From assembly GCA_016789745.1 (NCBI GenBank), contig JAEUQF010000329.1, positions 1 to 39,706 of the forward strand: 39,706 bases of DNA, in the 5' to 3' direction. Made by a program: the position numbers and the translations under genes. Shown here piece after piece: positions 33,455-39,706 of this stretch; position 1 is the first letter of the stretch; each line of letters begins with the position of its first letter. This stretch comes from Bryobacterales bacterium. Its GTDB lineage: Bacteria; Acidobacteriota; Terriglobia; Bryobacterales; Bryobacteraceae. The notes beneath the pieces were generated by a model. The model was given only the letters and a program-made list of their open reading frames with translations. It was not told where the DNA came from and did no database searches.

Positions 33455-33970
33455 ATGCCCGCAATGCCTTTCCGCCGTTACATCACGGTGCTCGCGCTGG
33501 CCGCCCTATTAGGGGGCGCCGATGCTCCGTCCGAGTACGACGTCAAGGCGGCTTTCCTCCTCAACTTCACGCGATTCGTGGAATGGGCTGCCGCGCCCAG
33601 CCCCGACGCGTCGCTGTCGGTTTGCGTCATTGGCGGCGATCCCTTCGGCCAGGCCCTGGATCAGACCCTCGCCGGCGAAGTCATCGGCAATCGCCGGATC
33701 ACACCCCGCCGTCTGCGTTCGCTCGAAGGTGCCAGTTGTGATGTCGCCTACTTCCCGCACGCCAATCGCGACACCGCCCGCAGCCTGGCCGCGATGCCGC
33801 CGCGCGTCCTTACCGTGGGCGAAGGCGAGGAGTTCCTGCGCGACGGCGGCATGATCGCTTTCGTTATGGAGAACCGCCGTGTTCGGTTCGACATCAATAT
33901 GGCTGCCGTGCGCCAGGGTGGCGTCAGGCTCAGTTCGCGCCTGCTGCAGGTGGCAAGGATGGTGAAGTGA
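33455..33970 (+). CDS. YfiR-family (DUF4154) periplasmic protein
   Basis: A 171-residue exported protein. Signal peptide 'RRYITVLALAALLGG' precedes the YfiR/DUF4154 hallmark 'EYDVKAAFLLNFTRFVEWA'. 'SVCVIGGDPFGQAL', 'SCDVAYFPH', 'RVLTVGEGEEFLRDGGMIAF' and 'RFDINMAAVRQGGVRLSSRLLQVARMV' are the conserved family blocks. In Pseudomonas, YfiR is a periplasmic repressor that binds the sensor domain of the diguanylate cyclase YfiN; two Cys residues lie in comparable segments here. AAGG at 33450-33453 is better spaced for ATG 33464 than for 33455, so the protein may be three residues shorter. It overlaps the following kinase gene, implying a matched repressor-sensor pair. Confidence 0.9.
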   Translation: MPAMPFRRYITVLALAALLGGADAPSEYDVKAAFLLNFTRFVEWAAAPSPDASLSVCVIGGDPFGQALDQTLAGEVIGNRRITPRRLRSLEGASCDVAYFPHANRDTARSLAAMPPRVLTVGEGEEFLRDGGMIAFVMENRRVRFDINMAAVRQGGVRLSSRLLQVARMVK

Positions 33971-35436
33971 TGACGCTGCTCCGCGGCCTGTTCCGCGATT
34001 GGCCGATCAAGCGCAAGCTGCTGGCGGTTATCCTGGCCACCACCACTGTTGCGGTCGGGCTAGCCGCGGCCGGCATCCTTTGGACCGACTCCTTCTTCTA
34101 TCGCCGGCTGCTCGAACGGGACCTGGCGGCTCTTTCCGAAATCATTGCCGAGAACAGCGCCGCCCCACTGGCCTTTGAAGATGCCAAGGCCGCCAGCGAG
34201 ACGCTGGCTGCGCTGCGCGCTCGCGAACACCTGGTGGGTGCCTGCATATATCGCAACGATAGCAGTGTGCTGGCGCGCTACTTCCGCAGCGGCACCCGAG
34301 CCGTTTGCCCGCCGCGCCGCGAGGAGCTTGCCGTAATGCCCACTGCCGGCGCCATAACCATCTCGCGTCCGATTACACTGCGCGGCAAACGCCTGGGCAC
34401 CCTCTCGATCGAGTACGACCTCGGCGAGGTGACCGAGCGGCGTACGCTCTACGGCACCACCGTGCTGGCGATTCTGGCGCTTTCGAGCATTCTGGCGGCA
34501 CTGGCCTCCGCACGGCTGCGCGACAAGGTAGCCGAACCTGTTTTCCGGCTGGTGGACACCGCGGGCGCCGTTTCCCGCACACGTGACTACAGTATCCGCG
34601 CCGAACGCCTTACCGGCGATGAGATGGGGGTGCTGGTGGACGCCTTCAACGACATGCTCTCCCGCGTGCAGAGCCGCGATGAGGAACTGCAGCGCCTGCT
34701 GCTCGACAGAGAAGAAGCCAATCGCCAGTTGCTGCGCCTGAATGAAGACCTGGAGCGCTTCGCCTTCGTTGCCAGCCACGACCTGCAGGAGCCCATCCGG
34801 ATGATTACGGTCTACACCCAGTTGTTGCAGAAACGCGCCCTGCTCGACCAGACGCCGGAAACCGCCGGCTTTGTGCATAACATTGTCGGAGGCGCGCGCC
34901 GCATGCGGGAACTGGTGGACGATCTGCGCGCGTACGCGGAGCTGGGTGCCCCAAATGAGCCTGATGTCAGTATCGACCTCAACCTGGCTTTGGAGAAGGC
35001 GCGGGACAACCTGGCGCTGTCCATCCGATCGAGCGGGGCCGAGATCCGTATGGCGGATCTGCCGCAGGTGCGTGCCTATGAAGGCCATATGGTGGCGCTG
35101 CTGCAGAACCTGATCGGCAATGCCATCAAGTACCGCGGTCCGGCAGCTCCGACGATTACGGTTGGCTATCGCGAAGCCGAGGAGTTGGTGTTCTCGGTGG
35201 AGGACAACGGCATTGGGATCGCGCCGGAGTTCCGTGAGCAGGTATTTGTTCCCTTTAAGCGGCTGCACGGGCCTACCATCCCGGGCAGCGGTCTTGGCTT
35301 GTCCATCTGCAAACGCGTGGTCGAACGATATGGCGGCCGCATCTGGGTGGACGGGGCGGAATCCGGTGGTTCCATCTTCCGTTTCGCCCTCCCACTGGAA
35401 ATGCTGGTCAGCCGCTCGGAGAAGAAAGCTGTATGA
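33970..35436 (+). CDS. Membrane sensor histidine kinase with YfiN-like (CHASE8/HAMP) sensor
   Basis: A 488-residue inner-membrane kinase from ATG 33970, which overlaps the YfiR stop by one base (TGATG); a GTG one codon earlier is possible. Order: transmembrane helix (about 16-38), periplasmic sensor (about 39-155, with 'ENSAAPLAFEDAKAASETLAA' and 'GACIYRNDSSVLARY', characteristic of CHASE8 sensors such as YfiN), second transmembrane helix ('VLAILALSSILAALASA'), HAMP (about 180-240), coiled coil, HisKA with phospho-acceptor His270 (SHDLQEPIR), and HATPase ('NLIGNAIKYR', 'DNGIGIAP', 'GSGLGLSICKRVV'). In Pseudomonas YfiN the same sensor drives a GGDEF domain; here the output is a kinase. The stop overlaps the receiver gene as ATGA. 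Confidence 0.93.
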   Translation: MTLLRGLFRDWPIKRKLLAVILATTTVAVGLAAAGILWTDSFFYRRLLERDLAALSEIIAENSAAPLAFEDAKAASETLAALRAREHLVGACIYRNDSSVLARYFRSGTRAVCPPRREELAVMPTAGAITISRPITLRGKRLGTLSIEYDLGEVTERRTLYGTTVLAILALSSILAALASARLRDKVAEPVFRLVDTAGAVSRTRDYSIRAERLTGDEMGVLVDAFNDMLSRVQSRDEELQRLLLDREEANRQLLRLNEDLERFAFVASHDLQEPIRMITVYTQLLQKRALLDQTPETAGFVHNIVGGARRMRELVDDLRAYAELGAPNEPDVSIDLNLALEKARDNLALSIRSSGAEIRMADLPQVRAYEGHMVALLQNLIGNAIKYRGPAAPTITVGYREAEELVFSVEDNGIGIAPEFREQVFVPFKRLHGPTIPGSGLGLSICKRVVERYGGRIWVDGAESGGSIFRFALPLEMLVSRSEKKAV

Positions 35437-35861
35437 ACCGACTCCCGTTGATCCTGGTGATTGAAGACAATCCCGCAGACGTCCAACTGCTGGAGCTGGC
35501 ACTTTCCGAGGCGGGCATTGCCGCCGACCTGATGACCTTCGCTGACGGCGCCAACGCCATGAGGTGGATTGCCTCCTGCGGCGATCCTAACCCCTCCGGA
35601 CCCTGTCCGGATCTGGCCATCGTTGATCTCAACCTGCCGAAGTACGATGGTCTCGAGTTGTTAAATGCCTTGCGGCGAAACTCTGGCCTTGCGGACGTGC
35701 CGGCACTGGTCATGAGTTCCTCCACCAGTCCGCGTGATGAGGGGCGTGTCCGCAGCCTGCCCAACACGGAGTATCTGGCCAAGCCTTCCGATCTGGATGC
35801 GTACGCCGAAGTGGGTGCGGTGATCGCCCGCCTGCTGGCACGTGCGACGCATGGCGGGTGA
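35433..35861 (+). CDS. Stand-alone response regulator receiver (Rcp1-like)
   Basis: A 142-residue protein consisting of a single receiver domain. The acidic pocket 'IEDNPADVQLLELAL', phospho-acceptor Asp65 in 'AIVDLNLPKYDG', the Ser/Thr switch 'LVMSSSTSP' and Lys in 'YLAKPSD' are all present. The 'EDNPADVxLLExAL' opening is typical of Rcp1-type receivers that pair with HisKA kinases carrying the SHDLQEP H-box, as in the gene just upstream. It has no output domain, so it must act by protein contact, or by phosphorelay to a partner elsewhere. The gene overlaps the kinase by 4 bp, making it the obvious cognate receiver. Confidence 0.93.
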   Translation: MNRLPLILVIEDNPADVQLLELALSEAGIAADLMTFADGANAMRWIASCGDPNPSGPCPDLAIVDLNLPKYDGLELLNALRRNSGLADVPALVMSSSTSPRDEGRVRSLPNTEYLAKPSDLDAYAEVGAVIARLLARATHGG

Positions 35862-35863
35862 CA

Positions 35864-36643
35864 ATGAAGACCGGTACCCCCATGATTGCTCCCACCTTGC
35901 TTATGGCTTGGTTCGCCGCCTCATTGCCCGTAGCTGCCACCGATTGGAGGACGCTGCCGTTCATCACCAACGGCCGCATTGACCCGGCCTGGCAGCAGGT
36001 GGACTGGGGCGGCTTCGTTGTCGACCAGGGCGCGCTGCGGACGCAGCCGGATCCGCGCGGGATGGGCCTGCTAGTGTACACGCGCGCCGCCTTTGGTGAT
36101 TGCCGGATCCGCGTGGTGTATCGCAGCGAGAAGCCCAGTTCCAATGCCGGCGTGTTCGTGCGGCTGGATCCGGGGATCCTGCAGCGCCTGGGTGAGAAGA
36201 CCGAGGGTGTGGAACGCGGGCCGAACAACCAATTGTCGCCGCCGATGCTGGCGCGCATGACGGCGTCGTCGGAGAAGCAGGCGGGGGCGTGGTATGCCGT
36301 GCATCATGGATTTGAGGTGCAGATCCAGGATTCGGGCGATTCCTGGCATCGCACCGGAGCGATCTACTCGCTGGCGGAGGCGGTGGAAGCTAAGGCGCGG
36401 CCTGGCGCGGAGTGGCGGACGATGATCATTACGCTGGAGGGATCGCGCATCTCCGTAACGGTGGACGGCAAGGCGGTGTCCAGCTTTGACTCTTCGGCGA
36501 AGAACCTGCCGGCGCGGCGCAGTTGGAGCGAGCCGGTTCGGGAGAATGTGCGGCCGAACAAGGGATACATCGGGCTGCAGAATCATGATCCTGGGGATGT
36601 GGTGTGGTTCAAGGAAGTGGCGGTGGCCGGTTTGAAGGATTGA
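35864..36643 (+). CDS. Secreted DUF1080 (3-keto-disaccharide hydrolase/LamG-like) protein
   Basis: A 259-residue protein with a signal peptide (start ATG 35864; hydrophobic core 'APTLLMAWFAASLPVAA'). The mature part is a concanavalin-like beta-sandwich of the DUF1080 type: 'DWGGFVVDQGALRT', 'DCRIRVVYRSEKPSSNAGVFVRL', 'GFEVQIQDSGD', 'EWRTMIITLEGSRISVTVDGKAV' and the closing 'GYIGLQNHDPGDVVWFKEVAV'. Family members are annotated as 3-keto-disaccharide hydrolases or glucan-binding proteins, and often accompany Gfo/Idh oxidoreductases. A GTG at 35858 overlaps the receiver stop, but ATG 35864 is a better start. Codon third positions return to G-rich here, unlike the preceding cassette, so it is probably a separate unit. 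Confidence 0.88.
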   Translation: MKTGTPMIAPTLLMAWFAASLPVAATDWRTLPFITNGRIDPAWQQVDWGGFVVDQGALRTQPDPRGMGLLVYTRAAFGDCRIRVVYRSEKPSSNAGVFVRLDPGILQRLGEKTEGVERGPNNQLSPPMLARMTASSEKQAGAWYAVHHGFEVQIQDSGDSWHRTGAIYSLAEAVEAKARPGAEWRTMIITLEGSRISVTVDGKAVSSFDSSAKNLPARRSWSEPVRENVRPNKGYIGLQNHDPGDVVWFKEVAVAGLKD

Positions 36644-36748
36644 CGTACGATATCGCTCTCGTGGTGACCCGTTGAGGCCCTCCGCTTGCAGATGGGGAGA
36701 CTATCCGGACACGTGCCGGTGGCGCGCGTACGGAAGGAATTTTTCACC

Positions 36749-36755
36749 GGAGGAG
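36749..36755 (+). promoter_or_regulatory. Very strong Shine-Dalgarno for a 27-codon gene
   Basis: GGAGGAG lies here, so the GGAGG core ends 5 nt before ATG 36759. It is among the best ribosome-binding sites in the window and supports the reality of the very short gene that follows. Confidence 0.65.
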
Positions 36756-36758
36756 CGA

Positions 36759-36842
36759 ATGAAATACGGAATTGCATGGCTGCTGGGAGTGCCGACGAGT
36801 CTGATTCTCGCCTGGTTTGTGTTGAACCAGGTAGGCTGCTAA
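36759..36842 (+). CDS. 27-residue single-pass membrane peptide
   Basis: ATG 36759 to TAA 36840-36842 encodes a 27-residue peptide: a short polar N-terminus (MKYG), one hydrophobic helix ('IAWLLGVPTSLILAWFVL') and a tail ending in Cys. A GGAGG ribosome-binding site at ideal spacing precedes it. The pattern 'WLLGVP..L.L.WF' resembles tiny acidobacterial membrane peptides that I recall as 'hypothetical' genes. Function is unknown; candidates are a membrane-stress peptide or a regulator of a neighbouring transporter. It lies about 115 bp after the DUF1080 gene and 30 bp before the PQQ-propeller gene, possibly in the same transcript. Confidence 0.6.
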   Translation: MKYGIAWLLGVPTSLILAWFVLNQVGC

Positions 36843-36872
36843 GCGCGCGGCCGGTAGGGTAGACTCGCAGTG

Positions 36873-38261
36873 ATGCGTCTGGCTGCCGGCCTGTTTTCGC
36901 TGGTTTTGATTTGCGCTCCGCTTGGGAGTGCCGAGGAGTGGGGAAGATTCCGTGGGCCGAACGGGCAGGGGATCTCCACGGCTACCGGCTTCCCTGTGGA
37001 GTTTGGACGTGAGAAGAACCTGCTGTGGCGGACGCCGCTGCGGCCGGGGAAATCGTCGCCGGTGCTGACGGCACGGCATGTCTTCCTGACGGGCTTCCAG
37101 AACGAGACACTGTACACGCAGTGCTTCGACCGCCGCACCGGGAAGCTGCTTTGGGAACAGGCCGAACCGCGCCGCAGCAAGGCTGGGGTGAATGGGCTGA
37201 ATCATCCGGCGGCCATCACGCCTGTCACCGATGGGGACAACGTTTACGTCTTCTTCCCGGATGCCGGATTGCTTTCCTACAGCGGCGCGGGGAAACTGCG
37301 CTGGCGCGTGCCGCTGGGCCCTTTTGCGAACGCGCAGGGGATGGGCGCGGCGCCGATTCTGGCCGGCAATCGCGTGATCCTGCAGACGGATCAGATGGAC
37401 GGGTCGTCCATTTCGGCCTACGCGACATCGAATGGAGAACTGCGCTGGAAGGTGGCGCGGGAGGAGTCAGAGAGTTGGGGAACGCCGATTCTGTATGATC
37501 GTCCCGGCTCCGGTACAGAGATTCTGACGGTGGGTGCGAATCACCTTGGTGGACATCGCGTGGCCGACGGCAGGCGTACCTTCACCACTGACGCGAGTCC
37601 GTCGATGGTGGCCGGCCCGGTGTTGGACGGCAGCACACTTTACGCGTTCGGCTATGGTTTCCAGACGAGCCAGCCGTTCGCACGCATTCTGGAACGTAGC
37701 GATAAGAACAAGGACGGCGTGATCAGTCCGGACGAATACGGTGGAGTGAACGTGCTGCGCGCGGTGGGCCAGTACATAGGCAATCGCGATGGTGTAGTGA
37801 CGGAGGAGAAGTGGCGGCTGTGGAATGCGCACGTGCATGGGCCTACGGGGCTGGTGGCGGTGGAAATCGCGGCGGGCACTGCACCACGGCTGTTGTGGCG
37901 CTATGACAAGGGGTTCGAGAGCGTGATCCCATCGCCGCTGGTGTATGAGGGTGTTCTCTATTCCGTGAAGAACGGCGGCATTCTGACGGCCTTCGATACC
38001 AAGACGGGGGAAGTTCTGAAGACGGGCCGGATTCCGGGGGCGCTGGGTGGCTATTCGGCGTCGCCGGTGTTGGCCGAGGGGCGGCTTTACTTCGCGACCG
38101 AGGAAGGGAAGGTGGCCGTGGTGCGCCCGGGACGGGAGTGGGAACTGCTGCAGTTGAATGATTTGGGTGAGGAGATGTTTGCCACGCCGGCGCTGTCGGA
38201 GGGTAGAATTTTCATCCGTACCGGGGCGGCGCTGTACTGCTTTGGGCGCGGTGAACGGTGA
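36873..38261 (+). CDS. Secreted PQQ-like beta-propeller protein with EF-hand-like loop
   Basis: A 462-residue protein with a signal peptide (LAAGLFSLVLICAPLGSAEE). The mature protein begins 'EEWGRFRGPNGQGIS', the usual opening of acidobacterial and planctomycete outer-membrane-type PQQ propellers. Repeated blades follow: 'TGKLLWEQAEP', 'SGAGKLRWRVPLG', 'SNGELRWKVARE', 'DTKTGEVLKTG'. Near residues 274-290 a calcium-binding EF-hand-like loop, 'DKNKDGVISPDEY', is inserted. The PQQ ligands cannot be confirmed by eye and many such proteins bind no cofactor; a scaffold or BamB-like role is possible. ATG 36873 was chosen over GTG 36870. The stop overlaps the next gene (TGATG). Confidence 0.88.
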   Translation: MRLAAGLFSLVLICAPLGSAEEWGRFRGPNGQGISTATGFPVEFGREKNLLWRTPLRPGKSSPVLTARHVFLTGFQNETLYTQCFDRRTGKLLWEQAEPRRSKAGVNGLNHPAAITPVTDGDNVYVFFPDAGLLSYSGAGKLRWRVPLGPFANAQGMGAAPILAGNRVILQTDQMDGSSISAYATSNGELRWKVAREESESWGTPILYDRPGSGTEILTVGANHLGGHRVADGRRTFTTDASPSMVAGPVLDGSTLYAFGYGFQTSQPFARILERSDKNKDGVISPDEYGGVNVLRAVGQYIGNRDGVVTEEKWRLWNAHVHGPTGLVAVEIAAGTAPRLLWRYDKGFESVIPSPLVYEGVLYSVKNGGILTAFDTKTGEVLKTGRIPGALGGYSASPVLAEGRLYFATEEGKVAVVRPGREWELLQLNDLGEEMFATPALSEGRIFIRTGAALYCFGRGER

Positions 38262-38630
38262 TGTTCTACGACCTGCTTGACCAGTTTCGGGGAGACGCGC
38301 AACGCAATGGGCCTGCCAGTCAGGCATTGCGTGAGATGCTGGCTTCCAGCCAATTGCGGAGTTGGTCCGAGGAGGAAGCGCCGCCTGAGGAAGGCTTGCG
38401 CCTGCTTCTGCTGGTCGCGACGTATTCCCGTTATGACCTGGAGTTGCTGGATACTCTGAACAAGCGGATGGAGTCGCCGCAGGAGGTGGTGCGCCGCGAC
38501 GTGGCGAGCATCAATGACTTCAAACCAGGAGGAATTCGAGCGGGTTTTGCCGGGCATCGACCGGGTCCGGGCCGAACCCGTGTTGGGTGCGTGGCGGGAT
38601 GGGGTTCTGACGGAGCGCTTATGGGGCTAG
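38261..38630 (+). pseudogene. Thioredoxin-like small protein gene, apparently frameshifted
   Basis: ATG 38261 overlaps the propeller stop. The first 87 or so residues ('FYDLLDQFRGDAQ', 'LRLLLLVATYSRYDLELLDTL') look like an alpha/beta protein with a strand-helix resembling a thioredoxin fold. After 'SINDFK' (near 38525) this frame turns Gly/Arg-rich and runs to 38668. A neighbouring frame then reads 'QEEFERVLPGIDRVRAEPVL' followed by 'GAWRDGVLTERLWG' and TAG at 38628-38630, with 'EPVLGAW' resembling the cis-Pro strand of thioredoxins. Joining the frames by deleting one C around 38525 gives a coherent protein of about 122 residues. A separate 38-codon gene from ATG 38514 is the alternative, but it lacks a ribosome-binding site. 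The family is unknown. Confidence 0.55.
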
Positions 38631-38672
38631 CGGCGAAGACGAGAGTGCTGGAGTTAGTTAAGCCGTAGCGTG

Positions 38673-39503
38673 TCACGCCCGCGCCGCGCACGCTGCCTCA
38701 TACCCGAACCGCGCCATCGTCTCCCCGTGTGCCCGTTCGATCCGCGCCGCCTGGTTTGGCGTAAGTACTTCGCGCCACGCCCCAGCCTTCCCTTTTCGAA
38801 AGAAGGGCGTTGCGTTCAGCCGTTCCTTGAAGCCCTTCTCTGACTCCTGCCGCTGCAGTTCCTCCAGCCGCGAATGGGCGATTGCCGTTGTCAGCCGCGC
38901 GGTGTCCTCCGCATCTTCGCCCAGAAACCGAAGCACCCCTACGAAGGCCCCCGGCAAGTCCTCATAGCGAACCACGTGCAGCGGTACATCGCACCGGTCT
39001 AGCCAACTGTGCGCGTGCCCGGACCAATCTTCCAGCATCTGCGGCAACTGCCGGTGCCAGCGCTGCCCGGTCTGCCCTAGCACGCTCCGGCCATTCACGA
39101 ACTCGACTGCTTCGTGGATCCCGATGCCGAAGTGGGCCGCGAGCGACGGCACGACGTCGCGGGGGTCGCGAACAATGTAGATGGCTGCCCGTGCCGTACT
39201 ACTTCCGAAGGCCGGGGTGTAGGCGTTGTGCACCTTCACCAATGGGCTGCCCGGCGTCTCGCTTGCCAGCAACCGCATTACCGGGAGCCGCAACGGTTCG
39301 ATCTCCTCCGGCAGCAGATCGTCGGGCTCCAGCAGGGTAGCCGACTCGAATCGCTCGCGGCTGTTGGGCGAGCATTCGCCACCGCGGAGCGAATTAATGT
39401 CGACGGCTTCGGCACGGTTGCCGAACCAGTTATCCAGAAACACGCGCAGCCACGTGTTGCCCGACTTCGGGTACGAAGCCAGCCACGTGATGCCGGGTAT
39501 CAC
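38673..39503 (-). CDS. Sulfotransferase family protein
   Basis: A 276-residue cytosolic-type sulfotransferase. The 5'-phosphosulfate-binding motif is near the N-terminus ('TWLASYPKSGNTWLR') and the 3'-phosphate-binding region appears as 'AAIYIVRDPRDVVPSLAAH'. 'VRYEDL' and the late 'FFRKGKAGAWRE', matching the conserved RKGxxGDWK-type loop, complete the PAPS site. It transfers sulfate from PAPS to an unknown hydroxyl or amine. The start is GTG 39503, which overlaps the stop of the upstream gene as GTGA; the frame stays open to 39623, but that stretch duplicates the upstream gene's coding region. Together with two sulfatases in the window it hints at sulfated metabolites, although they are 28 kb apart. 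Confidence 0.9.
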   Translation of the reverse strand: MIPGITWLASYPKSGNTWLRVFLDNWFGNRAEAVDINSLRGGECSPNSRERFESATLLEPDDLLPEEIEPLRLPVMRLLASETPGSPLVKVHNAYTPAFGSSTARAAIYIVRDPRDVVPSLAAHFGIGIHEAVEFVNGRSVLGQTGQRWHRQLPQMLEDWSGHAHSWLDRCDVPLHVVRYEDLPGAFVGVLRFLGEDAEDTARLTTAIAHSRLEELQRQESEKGFKERLNATPFFRKGKAGAWREVLTPNQAARIERAHGETMARFGYEAACAARA

Positions 39504-39706
39504 AACCGGCTCCACTCGTCCTGCAACAGCTTCACGCCATGCCCGAGTTGTTTCAGGCTCCACAGACGTTCCAGGTGGTATACGGGCGCCTGTGCGGCCA
39601 GCACCGTCGACCGGTTGAGCCAAAGCGGCTCCTGGCCTAGAGCTTTCACCAGGCGCGGGCGGTAGGCGAAGGCCCGGAGATGTTCCACCGCCTGCACCAG
39701 CGAGGC
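39500..39706 (-). CDS. Hypothetical protein, N-terminus outside window
   Basis: The minus-strand frame is open from the window edge to TGA at 39500-39502, giving 68 C-terminal residues ('AYRPRLVKALGQEPLWLNRS', 'APVYHLERLWSLKQLGHG', 'LLQDEWSRL'). It is basic and mostly helical by inspection. The family is not recognised from this portion. Its 4-bp overlap with the sulfotransferase start shows the two are translated together, so it is probably the biosynthetic partner that makes the sulfate acceptor or acts on the sulfated product. This is inference from position only. Confidence 0.5.
   Translation of the reverse strand, partial: ASLVQAVEHLRAFAYRPRLVKALGQEPLWLNRSTVLAAQAPVYHLERLWSLKQLGHGVKLLQDEWSRL

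Noticed and set aside
1..39706. CRISPR arrays, tRNA or rRNA genes, insertion sequences, riboswitches
   Set aside because: No regularly spaced repeats, cloverleaf-like or conserved rRNA sequences, transposase motifs or recognisable riboswitch cores were seen on either strand by eye.

Overview
The window looks like chromosomal DNA from a high-GC Acidobacteriota bacterium of the Solibacter/Bryobacter type. This is inferred from gene content: an Oar-like TonB-dependent receptor with a carboxypeptidase-regulatory N-terminus, Tat-exported sulfatases and Gfo/Idh oxidoreductases, a DUF1080 protein, PQQ-propeller proteins, and secreted enzymes in short minus-strand operons. No rRNA, tRNA, CRISPR array or intact transposase was seen.

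Layout. 1-1786: three plus-strand genes (the first cut by the window edge) that look like the accessory tail of a type VI secretion/VgrG module, including a LysM-like plus peptidoglycan-binding protein. 1946-6763: a 1605-residue hybrid histidine kinase with two complete kinase cores. 6795-7784: a secreted acetamidase/formamidase-family protein. 7946-10725: two translationally coupled Cys-type sulfatases (minus). 10811-11842: a secreted TonB-C/Sel1-repeat protein (plus). 11861-21355: a tight five-gene minus-strand operon (TonB-dependent receptor, ROK regulator, two-domain esterase, NodB-like deacetylase, helical-repeat protein), which looks like a self-regulated polysaccharide-use locus. 21601-22339: a broken lipoprotein gene. 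22347-24513: a DUF6402-like protein divergent from a Gfo/Idh oxidoreductase. 24510-26142: a secreted beta-rich protein whose signal sequence is split by a CTAG duplication. 26229-27437: a secreted alpha/beta hydrolase. 27636-29888: a decayed oligopeptide ABC transporter operon whose permease is joined to the tail of an unrelated secreted protein. 29924-31306: a methyltransferase/alpha-beta-hydrolase fusion without the usual nucleophile. 31430-35861: a four-gene cassette (TonB receptor, YfiR, sensor kinase, receiver) with overlapping or nearly adjacent genes. 35864-38630: a DUF1080 protein, a 27-residue membrane peptide, a PQQ propeller with an EF-hand-like loop, and a frameshifted thioredoxin-like gene. 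38673-39706: a sulfotransferase and a partial partner gene.

How the genes fit together. Much of the window serves import and breakdown of sulfated or acetylated polymers: receptor, sulfatases, esterase, deacetylase, Gfo/Idh and DUF1080 proteins. The ROK protein is the obvious local regulator. The cassette at 31430-35861 looks like a YfiR-type envelope-sensing module in which the usual diguanylate cyclase output is replaced by a histidine kinase and a stand-alone receiver. Its codon third positions are C-rich although its plus-strand neighbours are G-rich, so it may have been inverted or acquired.

Broken genes cluster between 21.6 and 29.9 kb, with one more near 38.5 kb. Very long frames elsewhere (1605, 1092, 673 codons) are intact, which argues against uniform sequencing error. 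Family names come from recognisable motifs and memory of families; no database search was possible.
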